The notes: a model not told the origin generated them from the sequence alone. Numbered from the stretch's first letter, positions 26,359 through 36,143 are shown. The stretch: 64,000 bases of DNA from CAVRCT01 sp963719645 (GCA_963719645.1 CAVRCT010000002.1:1-64000), one strand, 5' to 3'. Numbers and translations: made by a program.

Positions 26359-26547
26359 TGCTTTTATTAGATAAATAATATGTATTCTAACTATAAACGC
26401 TTGACTCTAACGTTGGGTTATACCCCAGAATGGCTTGTACATGAAGCGAAAAACTTGATAATGGTTGAATAATAACCAGTTATTAAGTAAGATGTGGCCT
26501 CACTAATGGTGGTCAGCAGCGCTACATGACTCATCCAAGAGGTATTT

Positions 26548-27762
26548 ATGAGATCAACAGCACAGATTATTTGTTTAACAAATCCTGAGGAGAAATTTCC
26601 TCATTCTAGCGTTCAAGTGGTCACTACACAACGCAGTCCAGTCATTGCTATGAAATTAGACGATAAGCATTTATCTTCTTTGCAAGTGTTAGCCGAGGAA
26701 GATAAGAGTCTCTCTATCCATCATCACACAGCAACTGTTACACAACTTGAGCAAGCGTATCAATCATTATCGAACATCAGTAAAAATAAAAATCGTTGGA
26801 ACAAATTAAAGTTAGAAGAAAAAATGGCAATTGAACATTATAAATTATCCATTATCAAAGCAGTGGAAAAAAATATCCGAGAAAAACTTCACATCGAAGC
26901 AGAAATACAAAAACAAGTGCAACAAAATAAAATTGCTTGGTGGCGTTATTTGTTATTTGGATTTTTAGTGACGATGACAATTGTACCAGCGGGTTTTGGT
27001 ATTTATCTTGGACTCAATGAACTCTTGGCGCTGATCCCTGGTATGAGTGAAATAGGTGTGCAAGTGACGAGTGCATTCGCAGCGCTGATTGAATGCTTAA
27101 TGTTTTATTCTATTATGAAACCTTTTATGCAAAATGCGCTTAATATACACCCTGAACAATCTTTGCAAGAATTAACCCAAGGCTACAATGATAGATTAGA
27201 TACCATGGAACGGCTGAATTAGTTGGCGGTAAATCATCCACGTAATATTCAAAATATTGATAAAACGGACAATACGCAATATGCAAAATATGCTGGAATT
27301 TTAAAGATTTTTAATCAAGATATGGCAGCAACTAAAGTAGATTCTTTTCGCGAGCCTAAGTTTAAAAAAGTAATACGCTGGGGATTAAATGGCATAAATA
27401 CCTTACTAAACCTTGCAGGCACGTATTACATGACCAGCGCGTTTTTAGCTATGCTTGCGGCGCCACTGTTGGGCACACCTGCAGGTTGGGCAATTATTGT
27501 GATTGCAGTAGTGGGTCAAATGGCAGCACAATTTGCTATGCGTCAAGACAGTCTCTATGGATTAATAAATCCCAGTGCTGTTAAAAATAATGCGACGCAG
27601 GAAAGAATCAATAAATTTATCGATCAAAGTGAAGCGATTCCGTTACAAGAGCAGCCTAAAAAAGAAATAGGGTTAAAAATGACAAGATCATTATGGGGAC
27701 ACGTAAGAGCGAATGATGCCAAGTTAGTCGAGCAGGAATTAAATCGACGTTATTCAATCTAG
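26548..27762 (+). pseudogene. Four-TM membrane protein gene interrupted by one in-frame TAG
   Basis: Two halves lie in the same frame with only a TAG codon (27220-27222) between them. Residues 1-224 have a coiled-coil-like soluble part and two membrane segments (WWRYLLFGFLVTMTIVPAGF; VQVTSAFAALIECLMFYSI). The second half of 179 residues has two more (NTLLNLAGTYYMTSAFLAML; GWAIIVIAVVGQMAAQFAM). The second half could only start at the TTG right after the TAG, with no ribosome site, so the natural reading is one gene of about 404 codons broken by a nonsense mutation. Readthrough cannot be excluded. AAGAGGT precedes the ATG at 26548. The family is unknown; the paired-TM layout vaguely resembles the 22336-23604 protein. 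Confidence 0.65.
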
Positions 27763-27841
27763 TTGGCTCTCTTAGCTGCAGAATAATTTAAAAATTTATG
27801 CTGGAAAGAAGTTTCAGGCTATTTAACCCAAGGTTGCTCTA

Positions 27842-28294
27842 CTATTTTTTCCAGTTTTGAATTTCAATAATATTTCCCTCGGGATCTTGGCAATAAACAA
27901 ATGTAAGCAGTCCAACACCAGGGACATTATATTGAGTGATTTTACCAAGCAATTTTCCATGGTGAGCAAGCACTTGTTCAACAATTACTGCAACGTCATC
28001 AACTGTAAAGGCAATATGACCAAATCCTTTACGGTTAGCAACAGGAGAGGGCTTTTCTTCCATGGTAATATAAGAATAAATTTCTAATGTTGGGCCTTTG
28101 TCACCAAAGCCAGGGAGTCGCAAATGTATGCCTTCAAGATGGGCATTAGCAACACCGGTACCATCTTCAAGCCACTTGCCTGATAGATTCCGTTGCGGTG
28201 GTACCTCGACACACAAAAAGACATTTTTATAGAAGGAGGCTAGCACTTTCCAATCTTCCGCAACAATATTAGTGTGACCAAAGACTATGCTCAT
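27842..28294 (-). CDS. VOC family (glyoxalase-like) protein
   Basis: The 150-residue product has the two beta-alpha-beta-beta-beta modules of vicinal-oxygen-chelate enzymes. Metal-ligand positions include H8 in VFGHTNIVAEDW, E in PTLEIYSY, H in GFGHIAFTVDD and E in DPEGNIIEIQNW. Members include glyoxalase I, dioxygenases and antibiotic-binding proteins. The tail sequence FVYCQDPEGNIIEIQ is typical. The substrate cannot be named. It lies downstream of the decayed acs/adh region on the same strand. Confidence 0.85.
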   Translation of the reverse strand: MSIVFGHTNIVAEDWKVLASFYKNVFLCVEVPPQRNLSGKWLEDGTGVANAHLEGIHLRLPGFGDKGPTLEIYSYITMEEKPSPVANRKGFGHIAFTVDDVAVIVEQVLAHHGKLLGKITQYNVPGVGLLTFVYCQDPEGNIIEIQNWKK

Positions 28295-28379
28295 ACATCA
28301 TTTCATCCATAAAACCTATATAACTTATGAATAATATCTTTTTTTAGTTCGATTGAATAGTCAAAAACATGGCTTAAAT

Positions 28380-28506
28380 GTTCCAGGTTCTTCAAATAAA
28401 TGTGTAGCACCAGGCACTATTTCCAGTTTTTTAATACCATGCATTTTTGACATAGCTGTTTGATTCATTGTGATGACAGGTTCATCATTACCACCCACAA
28501 TCAATT
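28380..28506 (-). pseudogene. C-terminal remnant of an alpha/beta hydrolase
   Basis: The minus strand encodes KLIVGGNDEPVITMNQTAMS then LEIVPGATHLFEEPG, the Asp- and His-containing C-terminal end of dienelactone-hydrolase-like alpha/beta hydrolases (often fused to phosphoribosyltransferases). The 5' part is missing. The remnant joins directly to the alcohol dehydrogenase scrap within a few bases of 28500, and is frameshifted after EEPG. Confidence 0.7.
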
Positions 28507-28688
28507 TTGATAGGAATTTTTGATACTAATGCTAAAAATTCTTCGCCATCTCGCCTCGTTAAATTTGAGACGGAACATAAAACACGTTTTCCCCATGAAA
28601 TATCATAAGAAAAAATTGGGATATCACTCATGTGTATTTCACCACATACTACAATTCCTCCTTTACAGACAGCGCGCGCATTAAATAT
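28497..28688 (-). pseudogene. C-terminal remnant of a zinc-dependent alcohol dehydrogenase
   Basis: The minus strand reads FNARAVCKGGIVVCGEIHMS and SVSNLTRRDGEEFLALVSKI, strongly matching the nucleotide-domain end of AdhP/MDR-type alcohol dehydrogenases (GGxVVCxGIHMSDIP ... SVANLTRxDGxEFL). Both the catalytic N-terminus and the last 40 or so residues are gone. It begins right after the shortened acyl-CoA synthetase gene and runs into the hydrolase remnant, so at least two deletions shaped this locus. Confidence 0.75.
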
Positions 28689-28698
28689 CTCCATTAAT

Positions 28699-30870
28699 TT
28701 AATTTGGATAAGGATGAATAGCCAAGTGCGAATAAGAAGTGGACATGCTAGACGGTGACTCAATAATCATTCTTGCATCAATTGCTATGGTTTCACGCTC
28801 ATTAACAATAAGTGGATTGATGTCCATTTCCTTAATGTAAGGTAGCTCGCATACCATTTCTGAAATGCTTAGCAATATATTAACAATCTTATCCAAATTG
28901 ACTGCTGGCATATTGCGAAATTCAGCTAACAATTTTGCGGCACGAGTTCGACCAATCAGTTGTTTTGCAAGGAATTGATTAAGGGGAGGTAATTCAATAG
29001 CGCGATCTTGAATGACTTCAACTAAACTACCCCCTATACCAAAACTAATGACTGGACCAAACACTTTATCACTTAAAATACCAATCATGAGTTCACGATC
29101 ATTTGGATTATTGTACATACGTTCAATAGTGACGCCCAAGATCTTTGCATCAGGTCGAAAATTTTTTGCGTTACTTATTATCTTATCAAAAGCAACCCGC
29201 ACGGCTTCTACATTGATAAGATTAAGTTGCACACCACCGGCATCTTGTTTATGCGAAATATCAGGTGAATTAATTTTCATTACGACAGGAAACCCAATAC
29301 GGATTGCTTCTTCTACCGATTTATCTGATGTCATTGCTGCAACAACTTCATTAACAGGAATCCCAAATGCATGCAGAATTTTTTTTGATTCAATGGTCGT
29401 TAAAACGTTACGATTTTCTGCTAATGCTGCTTCAATCATTAATCGTGGAATTTTAATATCAGTTTTACCGTGAAAAGAAAGTGGTTCAGGCGATTGTAAT
29501 AATAACTGCTGATTGTGTTGATACTCTGCAAGATAGGAAAAGGCTTCTATCGCTTTTTCTGGGGTATTAAAATTAGGTAGTTGATGCTTAGCAAATAATT
29601 TACGAGATGATTTTACTTGATGCTCGCCCATCCAGCATGCAAAGAGTGGTTTATTACTATTCTTTGCATCTGTGATAACTTGTTCAGCGACTTTAAGCGG
29701 CTGTGACATAGCAACAGGAACGAGGATAGTGAGGAGTGCATCGCTATTTTCATCTTTTGTACAAATATCAATAGCCGTATGATAACGTTCAGGTGTGGCA
29801 TCACCTAAAATATCCACTGGATTTTGTTGCGACCAATTTTGCGGTAATGTTTTATTGAATTGCGTAACAATATCATGACTTAGCGTTGGCAAAACAATAT
29901 TTAATTCAGATGCACGATCCGCTGCCATTACCCCCGCTCCGCCACCATTAGTAACGATGGTTAATCGATTGCCTTTGACACGACAATTATTTGAGAGGAC
30001 TTCCGCAGCAGAAAACAGTTGTTCAATAGACATAACACGCACAGCACCTGCGCGTCGTAATGCGGCATCAAATACATCATCGTTACCAATTAATGCGCCC
30101 GTATGAGAGAGTGCTGCACGTGAACCCTGTGTATTTTTTCCGCCTTTAATCACTATCACGGGTTTCAAACGAGCCGCTGTTCGCAGCCCGCTCATAAAAC
30201 TGCGTGAACAATGGATTCCTTCCACATAAAGCAAAATACTATCTGTTTTGGGATCAAGCGTTAAATAATCCAACACATCACCAAAATCAATATCAATACA
30301 ATTTCCGATGGAAGCTATTGTGGAAAATCCAATATCTTGATCAACTGCCCAATCCAAAATAGCTGCGCAAATTGCGCCTGATTGCGAAACTAACGCAATA
30401 GAGCCAGGCGTTGCAAAATTATTATCAAATGTGGCATTTAAATTAATTAAAGGTCGCATTAGACCTAGGCAATTAGGCCCTATAAAGCGTACATGAGATT
30501 GGCGTGCACTTTCTAACAATGATTGCCCTAATTTTTTACCTTTCTCACCTACTTCTCCAAATCCTGCAGAAATCACAATCGCGGCCTGTATTCCTTTTTC
30601 ACCGCATTCAGTAATAAGTTGAGGCACAGTCATCGCAGGCGTTGTTATCACCGCTAGATCAATGGGTTGATCAATTGTCTTCACGGAAGGAACACAACGT
30701 GTCCCTTGAACTTGATGATGCTTAGGATTGACTGCATAAAGTTTTCCAGCAAAATTATTTCTCAATAAATTATTAAATACTTTCATTCCAACAGAGTGAG
30801 GCCGATCACTTGCCCCTATGACCGCAACAGAAGTTGGATTGAAAAAATTATTAAGGTAATGCAATCCCAT
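28699..30870 (-). CDS. ADP-forming acyl-CoA synthetase (PatZ-like) lacking its GNAT domain
   Basis: The 723-residue product has a CoA-binding domain (NPTSVAVIGASDRPHSVG), succinyl-CoA-ligase-like domains (LVSQSGAICAAILDWA; SHTGALIGNDD with the phosphorylated-His loop) and an ATP-grasp domain (FPVVMKINSPDISHKQDAGG). It interconverts acyl-CoA + ADP + Pi with acid + ATP + CoA. Fused PatZ-type proteins continue after the sequence AIHPYP into a linker and GNAT acetyltransferase domain. Here the frame stops one residue after AIHPYP, and the DNA then switches to alcohol-dehydrogenase sequence, so the GNAT part seems to have been deleted. The remaining synthetase unit is intact and may still work. 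The adenylation/acyltransferase gene lies upstream, 71 bases away, on the same strand. Confidence 0.85.
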   Translation of the reverse strand: MGLHYLNNFFNPTSVAVIGASDRPHSVGMKVFNNLLRNNFAGKLYAVNPKHHQVQGTRCVPSVKTIDQPIDLAVITTPAMTVPQLITECGEKGIQAAIVISAGFGEVGEKGKKLGQSLLESARQSHVRFIGPNCLGLMRPLINLNATFDNNFATPGSIALVSQSGAICAAILDWAVDQDIGFSTIASIGNCIDIDFGDVLDYLTLDPKTDSILLYVEGIHCSRSFMSGLRTAARLKPVIVIKGGKNTQGSRAALSHTGALIGNDDVFDAALRRAGAVRVMSIEQLFSAAEVLSNNCRVKGNRLTIVTNGGGAGVMAADRASELNIVLPTLSHDIVTQFNKTLPQNWSQQNPVDILGDATPERYHTAIDICTKDENSDALLTILVPVAMSQPLKVAEQVITDAKNSNKPLFACWMGEHQVKSSRKLFAKHQLPNFNTPEKAIEAFSYLAEYQHNQQLLLQSPEPLSFHGKTDIKIPRLMIEAALAENRNVLTTIESKKILHAFGIPVNEVVAAMTSDKSVEEAIRIGFPVVMKINSPDISHKQDAGGVQLNLINVEAVRVAFDKIISNAKNFRPDAKILGVTIERMYNNPNDRELMIGILSDKVFGPVISFGIGGSLVEVIQDRAIELPPLNQFLAKQLIGRTRAAKLLAEFRNMPAVNLDKIVNILLSISEMVCELPYIKEMDINPLIVNERETIAIDARMIIESPSSMSTSYSHLAIHPYPN

Positions 30871-30941
30871 ACAGTTGTTTCCTTAGCGAATTCTAATTCA
30901 TGTGGTTAAATTGTTGTTATCAAAAATGGAAATTATAAAAC

Positions 30942-33755
30942 TTAATCTGAAACAGGACCTGCAACAATAACATCAATGACAGGCTCCCCACAATGCTTAG
31001 CAATTTCAGATCGAACTAATGAATGAAGTCTTAAAATTTCATTCCAATCTGTGTTTTTTGGGTAAATTGGTTTTCCTATTGTAATTTTGATTGAGCCAGG
31101 CTTTGGAAGATAACTATCACCTCGTAAAATTGAACGAGTGCCTCGAATAGCAATAGGACAAATTGGTGTGCTTGTTTCTGCAGCGACAGTAAAAGCGCCT
31201 AATTTGAAAGGACGTAGACCGGTTGCATAGGTAAAAGTTCCTTCTGGAAAAATGACTACAGATTTTTTTTCCTGTACAGATTTCTCAATGAGTTTTTTAT
31301 TTTCTAGGCTTTTTATAAAATCCATTCTATCGACAATTACGTATCCAAGTTTTTTTACAAACGTTTTTATAATAGGTGTTGTCAATAATTCTTTTTTGAC
31401 TGTAAATAAAACGCCTGGCGGTAATATTCCTAACAATAAAACAGAGTCAGCATAACTCGAATGATTTGAAACATAAATCACAGGCGAAATATGTAAATTT
31501 ATCTTTCCATCAAGTGTGATAGGACATCCTATTAGCCGAAAAAAATTACGTGCCCAAAATCGAGCTATTTTTGTAGATGCCTGGCGTGGCAGTGATAAAA
31601 CACTTAACCAAATGAATGGAACTGTAATTAATAGAATAATTCCTGCATACAGTCCATATAAAAATTTACCTAAATAAGCAAACCCATTCCAAACCTTCTT
31701 GCTACCACTGATGAATGCTAATTTTGCAAATTGCATTTTTCCTGGCAACGGATGCTTAAATAATTTTCCTTCAAGATAAGCTTTTTTACAAGCAGATCGC
31801 TGTAATTTACCACTCGATGTTTTGGGAACGATTCGAGGAGGAACCAGGATGACTGTATCCGGTGGAATGCCTAATTCAATTGCCATTTTTTCGATAACGT
31901 CAGAGCGGATGCTTTGCTGCTTTTTTTTATCAAGCTCATAAGTTTCAGCAACAATAATTAATTTTTCAGTCCCACTGTCTGGATCGCTGACACCAAACGC
32001 AATGACACATCCTTTTCGGATGCTGGGTAGTTGACTGACAATTTCTTCTGCTTCTTCAGGGTAGAGGTTGCGTCCCGCCTTAATGATGAGGTCTTTTTTT
32101 CGTCCCGTAATAAAAATTTCATTATCTGAGCGATATCCTAAATCGCCCGTGTCCCACCAACCATCATGGTACGCTTTCTGAGTGGCTTCTGGATTATTAA
32201 AATATCCTTGCATCGCGGAAGGTCCTTTAAATTGCAAATTACCCACCACTCGATCTTCCAAAACAATTCCAACATCATCCACAATCCGTATTGTGTGATC
32301 TAATAAGGGTTCTCCACAACCTACAAATTCGAGAATATTTTTCTCAGAAGTTGCCGGTAAAGCTTTAGCTTCTTTTTCAAATAATTCACGTTGCACTTTA
32401 TCAATTCGTGGAACACGAGACTTCGTCGGAAATGTCAATCCTACTGTTGATTCCGCTAATCCATAAACAGGTGCAAATGCCTCCACTCTAAAACCATACC
32501 GAGAAAATTTTTTGCTAAAACGTTCTAGCGTTTTTGGATTAATTGCTTCTGCGCCATTAAAAGCAAAACGCCAGGAACTGAGATCCAATCCTTCAATATC
32601 TTCAGAATTAATTTTTTTAACACATAATTCATAAGCAAAATTAGGACCACCTGATAATGTGCCGCGATGATAGTGAATAGCCCATAACCATCGTTCGGGT
32701 CGAGTTAAAAATGTAAGCGGTGAAAGAATAGTAATAGGAATTCCAACGTACAAACTCCCAAGCCAACTCATCAAACCCATATCATGATAGAGAGGAAGCC
32801 AACTAACTTCCACGTCAGTCGGTTTAACAGGTATTGCGTTTATGATGGCACGAATATTTGCGAGCATGTTTTCATGGGTCAGCAAAACACCTTTGGGGTC
32901 GCCTGTGCTCCCTGATGTATATTGAATTAATACAGGATCGCTCGATTCTATGGAGACTTCTTGTAGAGGTCCTTCTAATAATTGCAGATTTTTTACTGTT
33001 GTCACTTCTTTCAAGCTAGGAATAAAGGTTCGCAATATATTACTTAGCACTTCTGCCCGTGAAAATGTAATTAATAATCTTGCCTGTGCATTCTGCAATA
33101 TCTTCGCTTCACGTTTCGCATACTCTTCTATCCGATCGGGTCGATAGGGTGGATAGATAGGTACCGGAATAGCCCCTGCAAGCAATATTCCACAAAAGAC
33201 ATAGAAAAAATCCGCACTGGTTGGAAGCATGATTCCGATGGTTTCGCCTGGCTGTATGCCTTGTTTATATAATCCTCGCGCAATTTTTCTCGCTTCTTCA
33301 AATAATTGCCCATAATGAATAACTTGTTCTTTACCTACTTCATCTTGTAAATACAAATGAGGACGTTCTGGTTCTTTTGTGGCATAAGTGACGAGTACGT
33401 CTATCAGAGTTTGAGCGTTCGTTAAATCAAGAGACGTCATTTCAAGTAGGGGAGAAAATTGTTGTGGTTGCGTTTGTATTAACTTACCAGAATCTTTTTG
33501 TACAATTATTTTCATTAAATCACGTAAAGATTCTGCTTCAACCATCGCACTTTCAGGTAATCGAACTGAAAATTGTTTTTCGATGCGATGGAATAACTCT
33601 ACCTTCCCTAGACTATCTATTCCCAGGTCACGCTCGAGAGAAGCGTCTAATGAAATTGCTTGTACTGCTCGTTCTGCTTCGAGTTCATGTAGAAAATCGC
33701 GAACAATCGAAAGTAATTGTGATTCAATTTGAGAGGCATTCATGGATTTAATCAT
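30942..33755 (-). CDS. Three-domain ACP - fatty acyl adenylating enzyme - PlsC acyltransferase
   Basis: The 937-residue product has three parts. Residues 1-90 are an acyl carrier domain with the phosphopantetheine Ser in GIDSLGKVEL. Residues about 95-640 are an AMP-forming acyl ligase (QYTSGSTGDPKGVLLTHEN; DTGDLGYRSDNEIFITGRKK; IIKAGRNLYPEE). After a hydrophobic helix pair, residues about 740-920 form a PlsC 1-acylglycerol-phosphate acyltransferase (NHSSYADS for HX4D; FPEGTFTYATGLRPFK). It can in principle activate a fatty acid, load it on its own ACP and transfer it to a lysophospholipid at the membrane. ACP here is N-terminal, unlike the Aas acylation enzyme, which lacks ACP. It probably forms an operon with the downstream acyl-CoA synthetase. 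Confidence 0.88.
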   Translation of the reverse strand: MIKSMNASQIESQLLSIVRDFLHELEAERAVQAISLDASLERDLGIDSLGKVELFHRIEKQFSVRLPESAMVEAESLRDLMKIIVQKDSGKLIQTQPQQFSPLLEMTSLDLTNAQTLIDVLVTYATKEPERPHLYLQDEVGKEQVIHYGQLFEEARKIARGLYKQGIQPGETIGIMLPTSADFFYVFCGILLAGAIPVPIYPPYRPDRIEEYAKREAKILQNAQARLLITFSRAEVLSNILRTFIPSLKEVTTVKNLQLLEGPLQEVSIESSDPVLIQYTSGSTGDPKGVLLTHENMLANIRAIINAIPVKPTDVEVSWLPLYHDMGLMSWLGSLYVGIPITILSPLTFLTRPERWLWAIHYHRGTLSGGPNFAYELCVKKINSEDIEGLDLSSWRFAFNGAEAINPKTLERFSKKFSRYGFRVEAFAPVYGLAESTVGLTFPTKSRVPRIDKVQRELFEKEAKALPATSEKNILEFVGCGEPLLDHTIRIVDDVGIVLEDRVVGNLQFKGPSAMQGYFNNPEATQKAYHDGWWDTGDLGYRSDNEIFITGRKKDLIIKAGRNLYPEEAEEIVSQLPSIRKGCVIAFGVSDPDSGTEKLIIVAETYELDKKKQQSIRSDVIEKMAIELGIPPDTVILVPPRIVPKTSSGKLQRSACKKAYLEGKLFKHPLPGKMQFAKLAFISGSKKVWNGFAYLGKFLYGLYAGIILLITVPFIWLSVLSLPRQASTKIARFWARNFFRLIGCPITLDGKINLHISPVIYVSNHSSYADSVLLLGILPPGVLFTVKKELLTTPIIKTFVKKLGYVIVDRMDFIKSLENKKLIEKSVQEKKSVVIFPEGTFTYATGLRPFKLGAFTVAAETSTPICPIAIRGTRSILRGDSYLPKPGSIKITIGKPIYPKNTDWNEILRLHSLVRSEIAKHCGEPVIDVIVAGPVSD

Positions 33756-33899
33756 TTAATCCCATAGCTAATTTAATTTTTTGAATTATACACTAATCGC
33801 ATCTGTTTTGTTTTTATCAGATGTGAATAATTCGAGCTGTTATTTTCAAAATTTAATGAAGGATACTTCATTGATGCAGAAAGAAACCGGAGCATAATT

Positions 33900-34103
33900 A
33901 TGCTAAGCTGGATTGCCAGAGTTTTCTTAGTTTTTGCAGGATTTATTACAAGCTTTTTTGTTGCTCGTGATGCTCTTAACTTTGATATCATTCGAATGGT
34001 TGTTGCAATCTGTCTTTTCACTTTTGCAGTGGCGGTAGTTGCCTTTTGGTCAATACTGAAAGAGTGGATTAAGGGCATAGTAAAAAAGCACAAAAATTTT
34101 TGA
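33900..34103 (+). CDS. Small two-TM membrane protein
   Basis: The 67-residue product has two hydrophobic helices (WIARVFLVFAGFITSFFVA; MVVAICLFTFAVAVVAFWSI) and a basic C-terminus (KEWIKGIVKKHKNF). GGAG lies seven bases before the ATG. The family is unrecognised. The start signal and clean topology support it as a real gene, although short. Confidence 0.55.
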   Translation: MLSWIARVFLVFAGFITSFFVARDALNFDIIRMVVAICLFTFAVAVVAFWSILKEWIKGIVKKHKNF

Positions 34104-34139
34104 AATAAATATGCAAATTTTTCACTCTTGTACGCATCT

Positions 34140-34264
34140 TCACAATAAACCTATATCAGAAAATAAAATATAGTCTCTTGGTGATCCGAGGCCAGTGACA
34201 AAATCATATCCTGCCAAGGTGGACTGTCCATTGTTGGCTGTGTAATCAGCAACCGAGATTATTC
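34140..34264 (-). pseudogene. C-terminal scrap of an S53 sedolisin-like peptidase
   Basis: Minus-strand translation gives DYTANNGQSTLAGYDFVTGL then GSPRDYILFSDIGLL and a stop. This is the end of sedolisin (S53) proteases, whose C-termini carry DxTxGxNG..AGxGYDxVTGLGSP with calcium-binding residues. Only about 40 residues survive and nothing upstream continues. It fills most of the gap before the MgtC-like gene. Confidence 0.6.
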
Positions 34265-34328
34265 ATTCAATTTAAATAAATATGATAAACTGATTTATCT
34301 AAATCTACTATGCAGAGTTCTTATAAGA

Positions 34329-35585
34329 ATGTTAGAAATTCTATTGTCATTTGCAATTTCTCTCCTCATTGGATTAATGATTGGAATTGAAAGAGAGCAT
34401 AGTCATGTGGAAAAAATTCAGCCTATAGGAGTGAGAACTTTTGTACTATTGTCGCTGGTCGGAACAATTATTGCCATATTGAGCCAGTTGGTTCTTACTA
34501 TAACATTAAGTGCTTTTGTATTTAGCATTATTTTACTTAGCTATTTTCGTTCAACAACAAAACTTAGAAGACAGGTCGATCTTGGCATAACAACTGAAGT
34601 TTCCGCTGGCATGGTTTTTTGCTTAGGTTATATGGTGCCATCAAACCCGCTGATTGCTATTACAATAAGTGCAATTGTTTTACTCATTCTCATTGAACGC
34701 CAACGTCTACATACTCTTGCGAGACGAAAATTTAAACCCCACGAGATCGAAACAGCAATTATATTAATAATATTTGCATTAGGTATTTTGCCTATCTTAC
34801 CGAATCGAACAATTGATTCATGGCAGCTATTTAATCCACGAAATTTCGGTATCCTGGTAGCAACCATTGCCACTATCCAGTTTGGTGGATATATTGTTAT
34901 CCGCTTACTAGGAGAACGTTTTGGGATAGCGATAACGGGTTTTCTGGGCGGACTCGTTTCTAGTACTGCTGTTTTTGCATCTTTATCCGATACATTAAAT
35001 AATCATCCAAAGTTTATTCTTGCAACAATTGCTTCTGCCATTCTGGCTACTATCGCAATGTTATTAAGTGTCATGATTATCTTGTTGGTAGCATCACCGA
35101 CTCTTTTTACGATAATCATTTGGCCAGAGTTGTTTATGATTGCAATCGGTAGCTTATTTGCTATTTTTTTAATACATTATCAAGAAATAAAAAAACACCC
35201 CGCTCCAATTTTATCTAATCCTCTTAGCATATTATCTATTATTCGCACCTCTATCTTGATTGGTGCCACACTCGTTCTAATTGCATTAGCAAAACGTTAT
35301 GTTGGCACGGAAGGAATCTTACTTATCTCATTTCTAGGAGGTCTATTTGAAATTCAGGGGGTGGCGCTCGCTATCTCATTACTTTTTCTAGGAAACCAAT
35401 TAACAATACATAACGCGAGTTCGGCAATTTACATAGCAATAATTGCAGGTTTTGTATCAAAGTTTTTTATGTTATGGAGCTTAACACCACATCGCTTTGC
35501 TCTACAAACTTCATTTTTTCTACTTGGAATATTAGTGAGTGGTGTAATAGTATATTGGCTAACTACGATATATCTGATAAGGTAG
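34329..35585 (+). CDS. MgtC/SapB family membrane protein with DUF4010 domain
   Basis: The 418-residue product has an N-terminal MgtC/SapB domain (FAISLLIGLMIGIEREH...; GVRTFVLLSLVGTI), followed by a long DUF4010-type domain of eight or so membrane segments (ITGFLGGLVSSTAVFASLSD; EGILLISFLGGLFEIQGVAL). MgtC proteins help intracellular pathogens survive low magnesium and acid, but the long DUF4010 forms are widespread and of uncertain role. No Mg2+ riboswitch-like leader was noticed. Weak ribosome site before the ATG. Confidence 0.88.
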   Translation: MLEILLSFAISLLIGLMIGIEREHSHVEKIQPIGVRTFVLLSLVGTIIAILSQLVLTITLSAFVFSIILLSYFRSTTKLRRQVDLGITTEVSAGMVFCLGYMVPSNPLIAITISAIVLLILIERQRLHTLARRKFKPHEIETAIILIIFALGILPILPNRTIDSWQLFNPRNFGILVATIATIQFGGYIVIRLLGERFGIAITGFLGGLVSSTAVFASLSDTLNNHPKFILATIASAILATIAMLLSVMIILLVASPTLFTIIIWPELFMIAIGSLFAIFLIHYQEIKKHPAPILSNPLSILSIIRTSILIGATLVLIALAKRYVGTEGILLISFLGGLFEIQGVALAISLLFLGNQLTIHNASSAIYIAIIAGFVSKFFMLWSLTPHRFALQTSFFLLGILVSGVIVYWLTTIYLIR

Positions 35586-35641
35586 TAGAAATCAGGAAAA
35601 AATTTAAATAAGGAATTGCCTATATGACTTGGGTTAAATCT

Positions 35642-36061
35642 TTATTCTTTGATTTTTCCAAGCTGACGTAACATGCCTAAGTCATCGGACTGACGCCAAT
35701 GCGCAATAATTTTTCCATCCTCAATATACTCAATTTGCATTTGATTCACTTTAACTTTTTTGCCAGTGGGAAGTAAACCAAATAAATTTCCTTCATGAGT
35801 TCCATACATTGTACAATGAATCGCAACTTGCTTTTCGGCGACAATCATATTTTCTATCGTAAAATGCAAGTCTGGGAAGGCTTTGCGTAATTCAGTAATA
35901 ATTGGTTTTAGACCTTCTGGTCCAAGAATAGGATTAGGCATACCAGGGCTGTGATTTACATAAGTTGCAGCAATAATCTCATCGAGTACTTCTAACTTTC
36001 CTTGGTTCCAAACTTCATCAAAATATCTTCTAATAATTTTTTCATTTAGTTCAATTGTCAT
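35642..36061 (-). CDS. SnoaL-like ester cyclase family protein
   Basis: The 139-residue product has an NTF2-like/SnoaL fold: YFDEVWNQGKLEVLDEIIAA followed by YVNHSPGMPNPILGPEGLK, FPDLHFTIENMIVAEKQVAI, and KVNQMQIEYIEDGKIIAHWR. This is the ester-cyclase signature seen in many uncharacterised bacterial proteins. No polyketide genes are nearby, so the substrate is unknown. Confidence 0.8.
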   Translation of the reverse strand: MTIELNEKIIRRYFDEVWNQGKLEVLDEIIAATYVNHSPGMPNPILGPEGLKPIITELRKAFPDLHFTIENMIVAEKQVAIHCTMYGTHEGNLFGLLPTGKKVKVNQMQIEYIEDGKIIAHWRQSDDLGMLRQLGKIKE

Positions 36062-36143
36062 AATTGTATTTCATCCTGTAATTCAAAATTAGAAAAATTT
36101 CATTCTCATGAAAAATGGCATTATACTTTTAATCCAGTAATGA

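Larger units (their letters stand above)
26082..26547. other. Gap holding a half palindromic element and a gene scrap
   Basis: Two pieces of other sequences occupy this gap: the left half of the large palindromic element (26152-26243) and a diverged copy of about 65 bases of the membrane-protein gene at 22663-22730 (26290-26358). The rest is AT-rich with no gene. Confidence 0.7.

Noticed and set aside
33773..34093. A 106-codon minus-strand frame opposite the small two-TM gene
   Set aside because: Lys/Thr/Ala-rich low-complexity product without a start signal. The plus-strand frame has a ribosome site and clean membrane helices.
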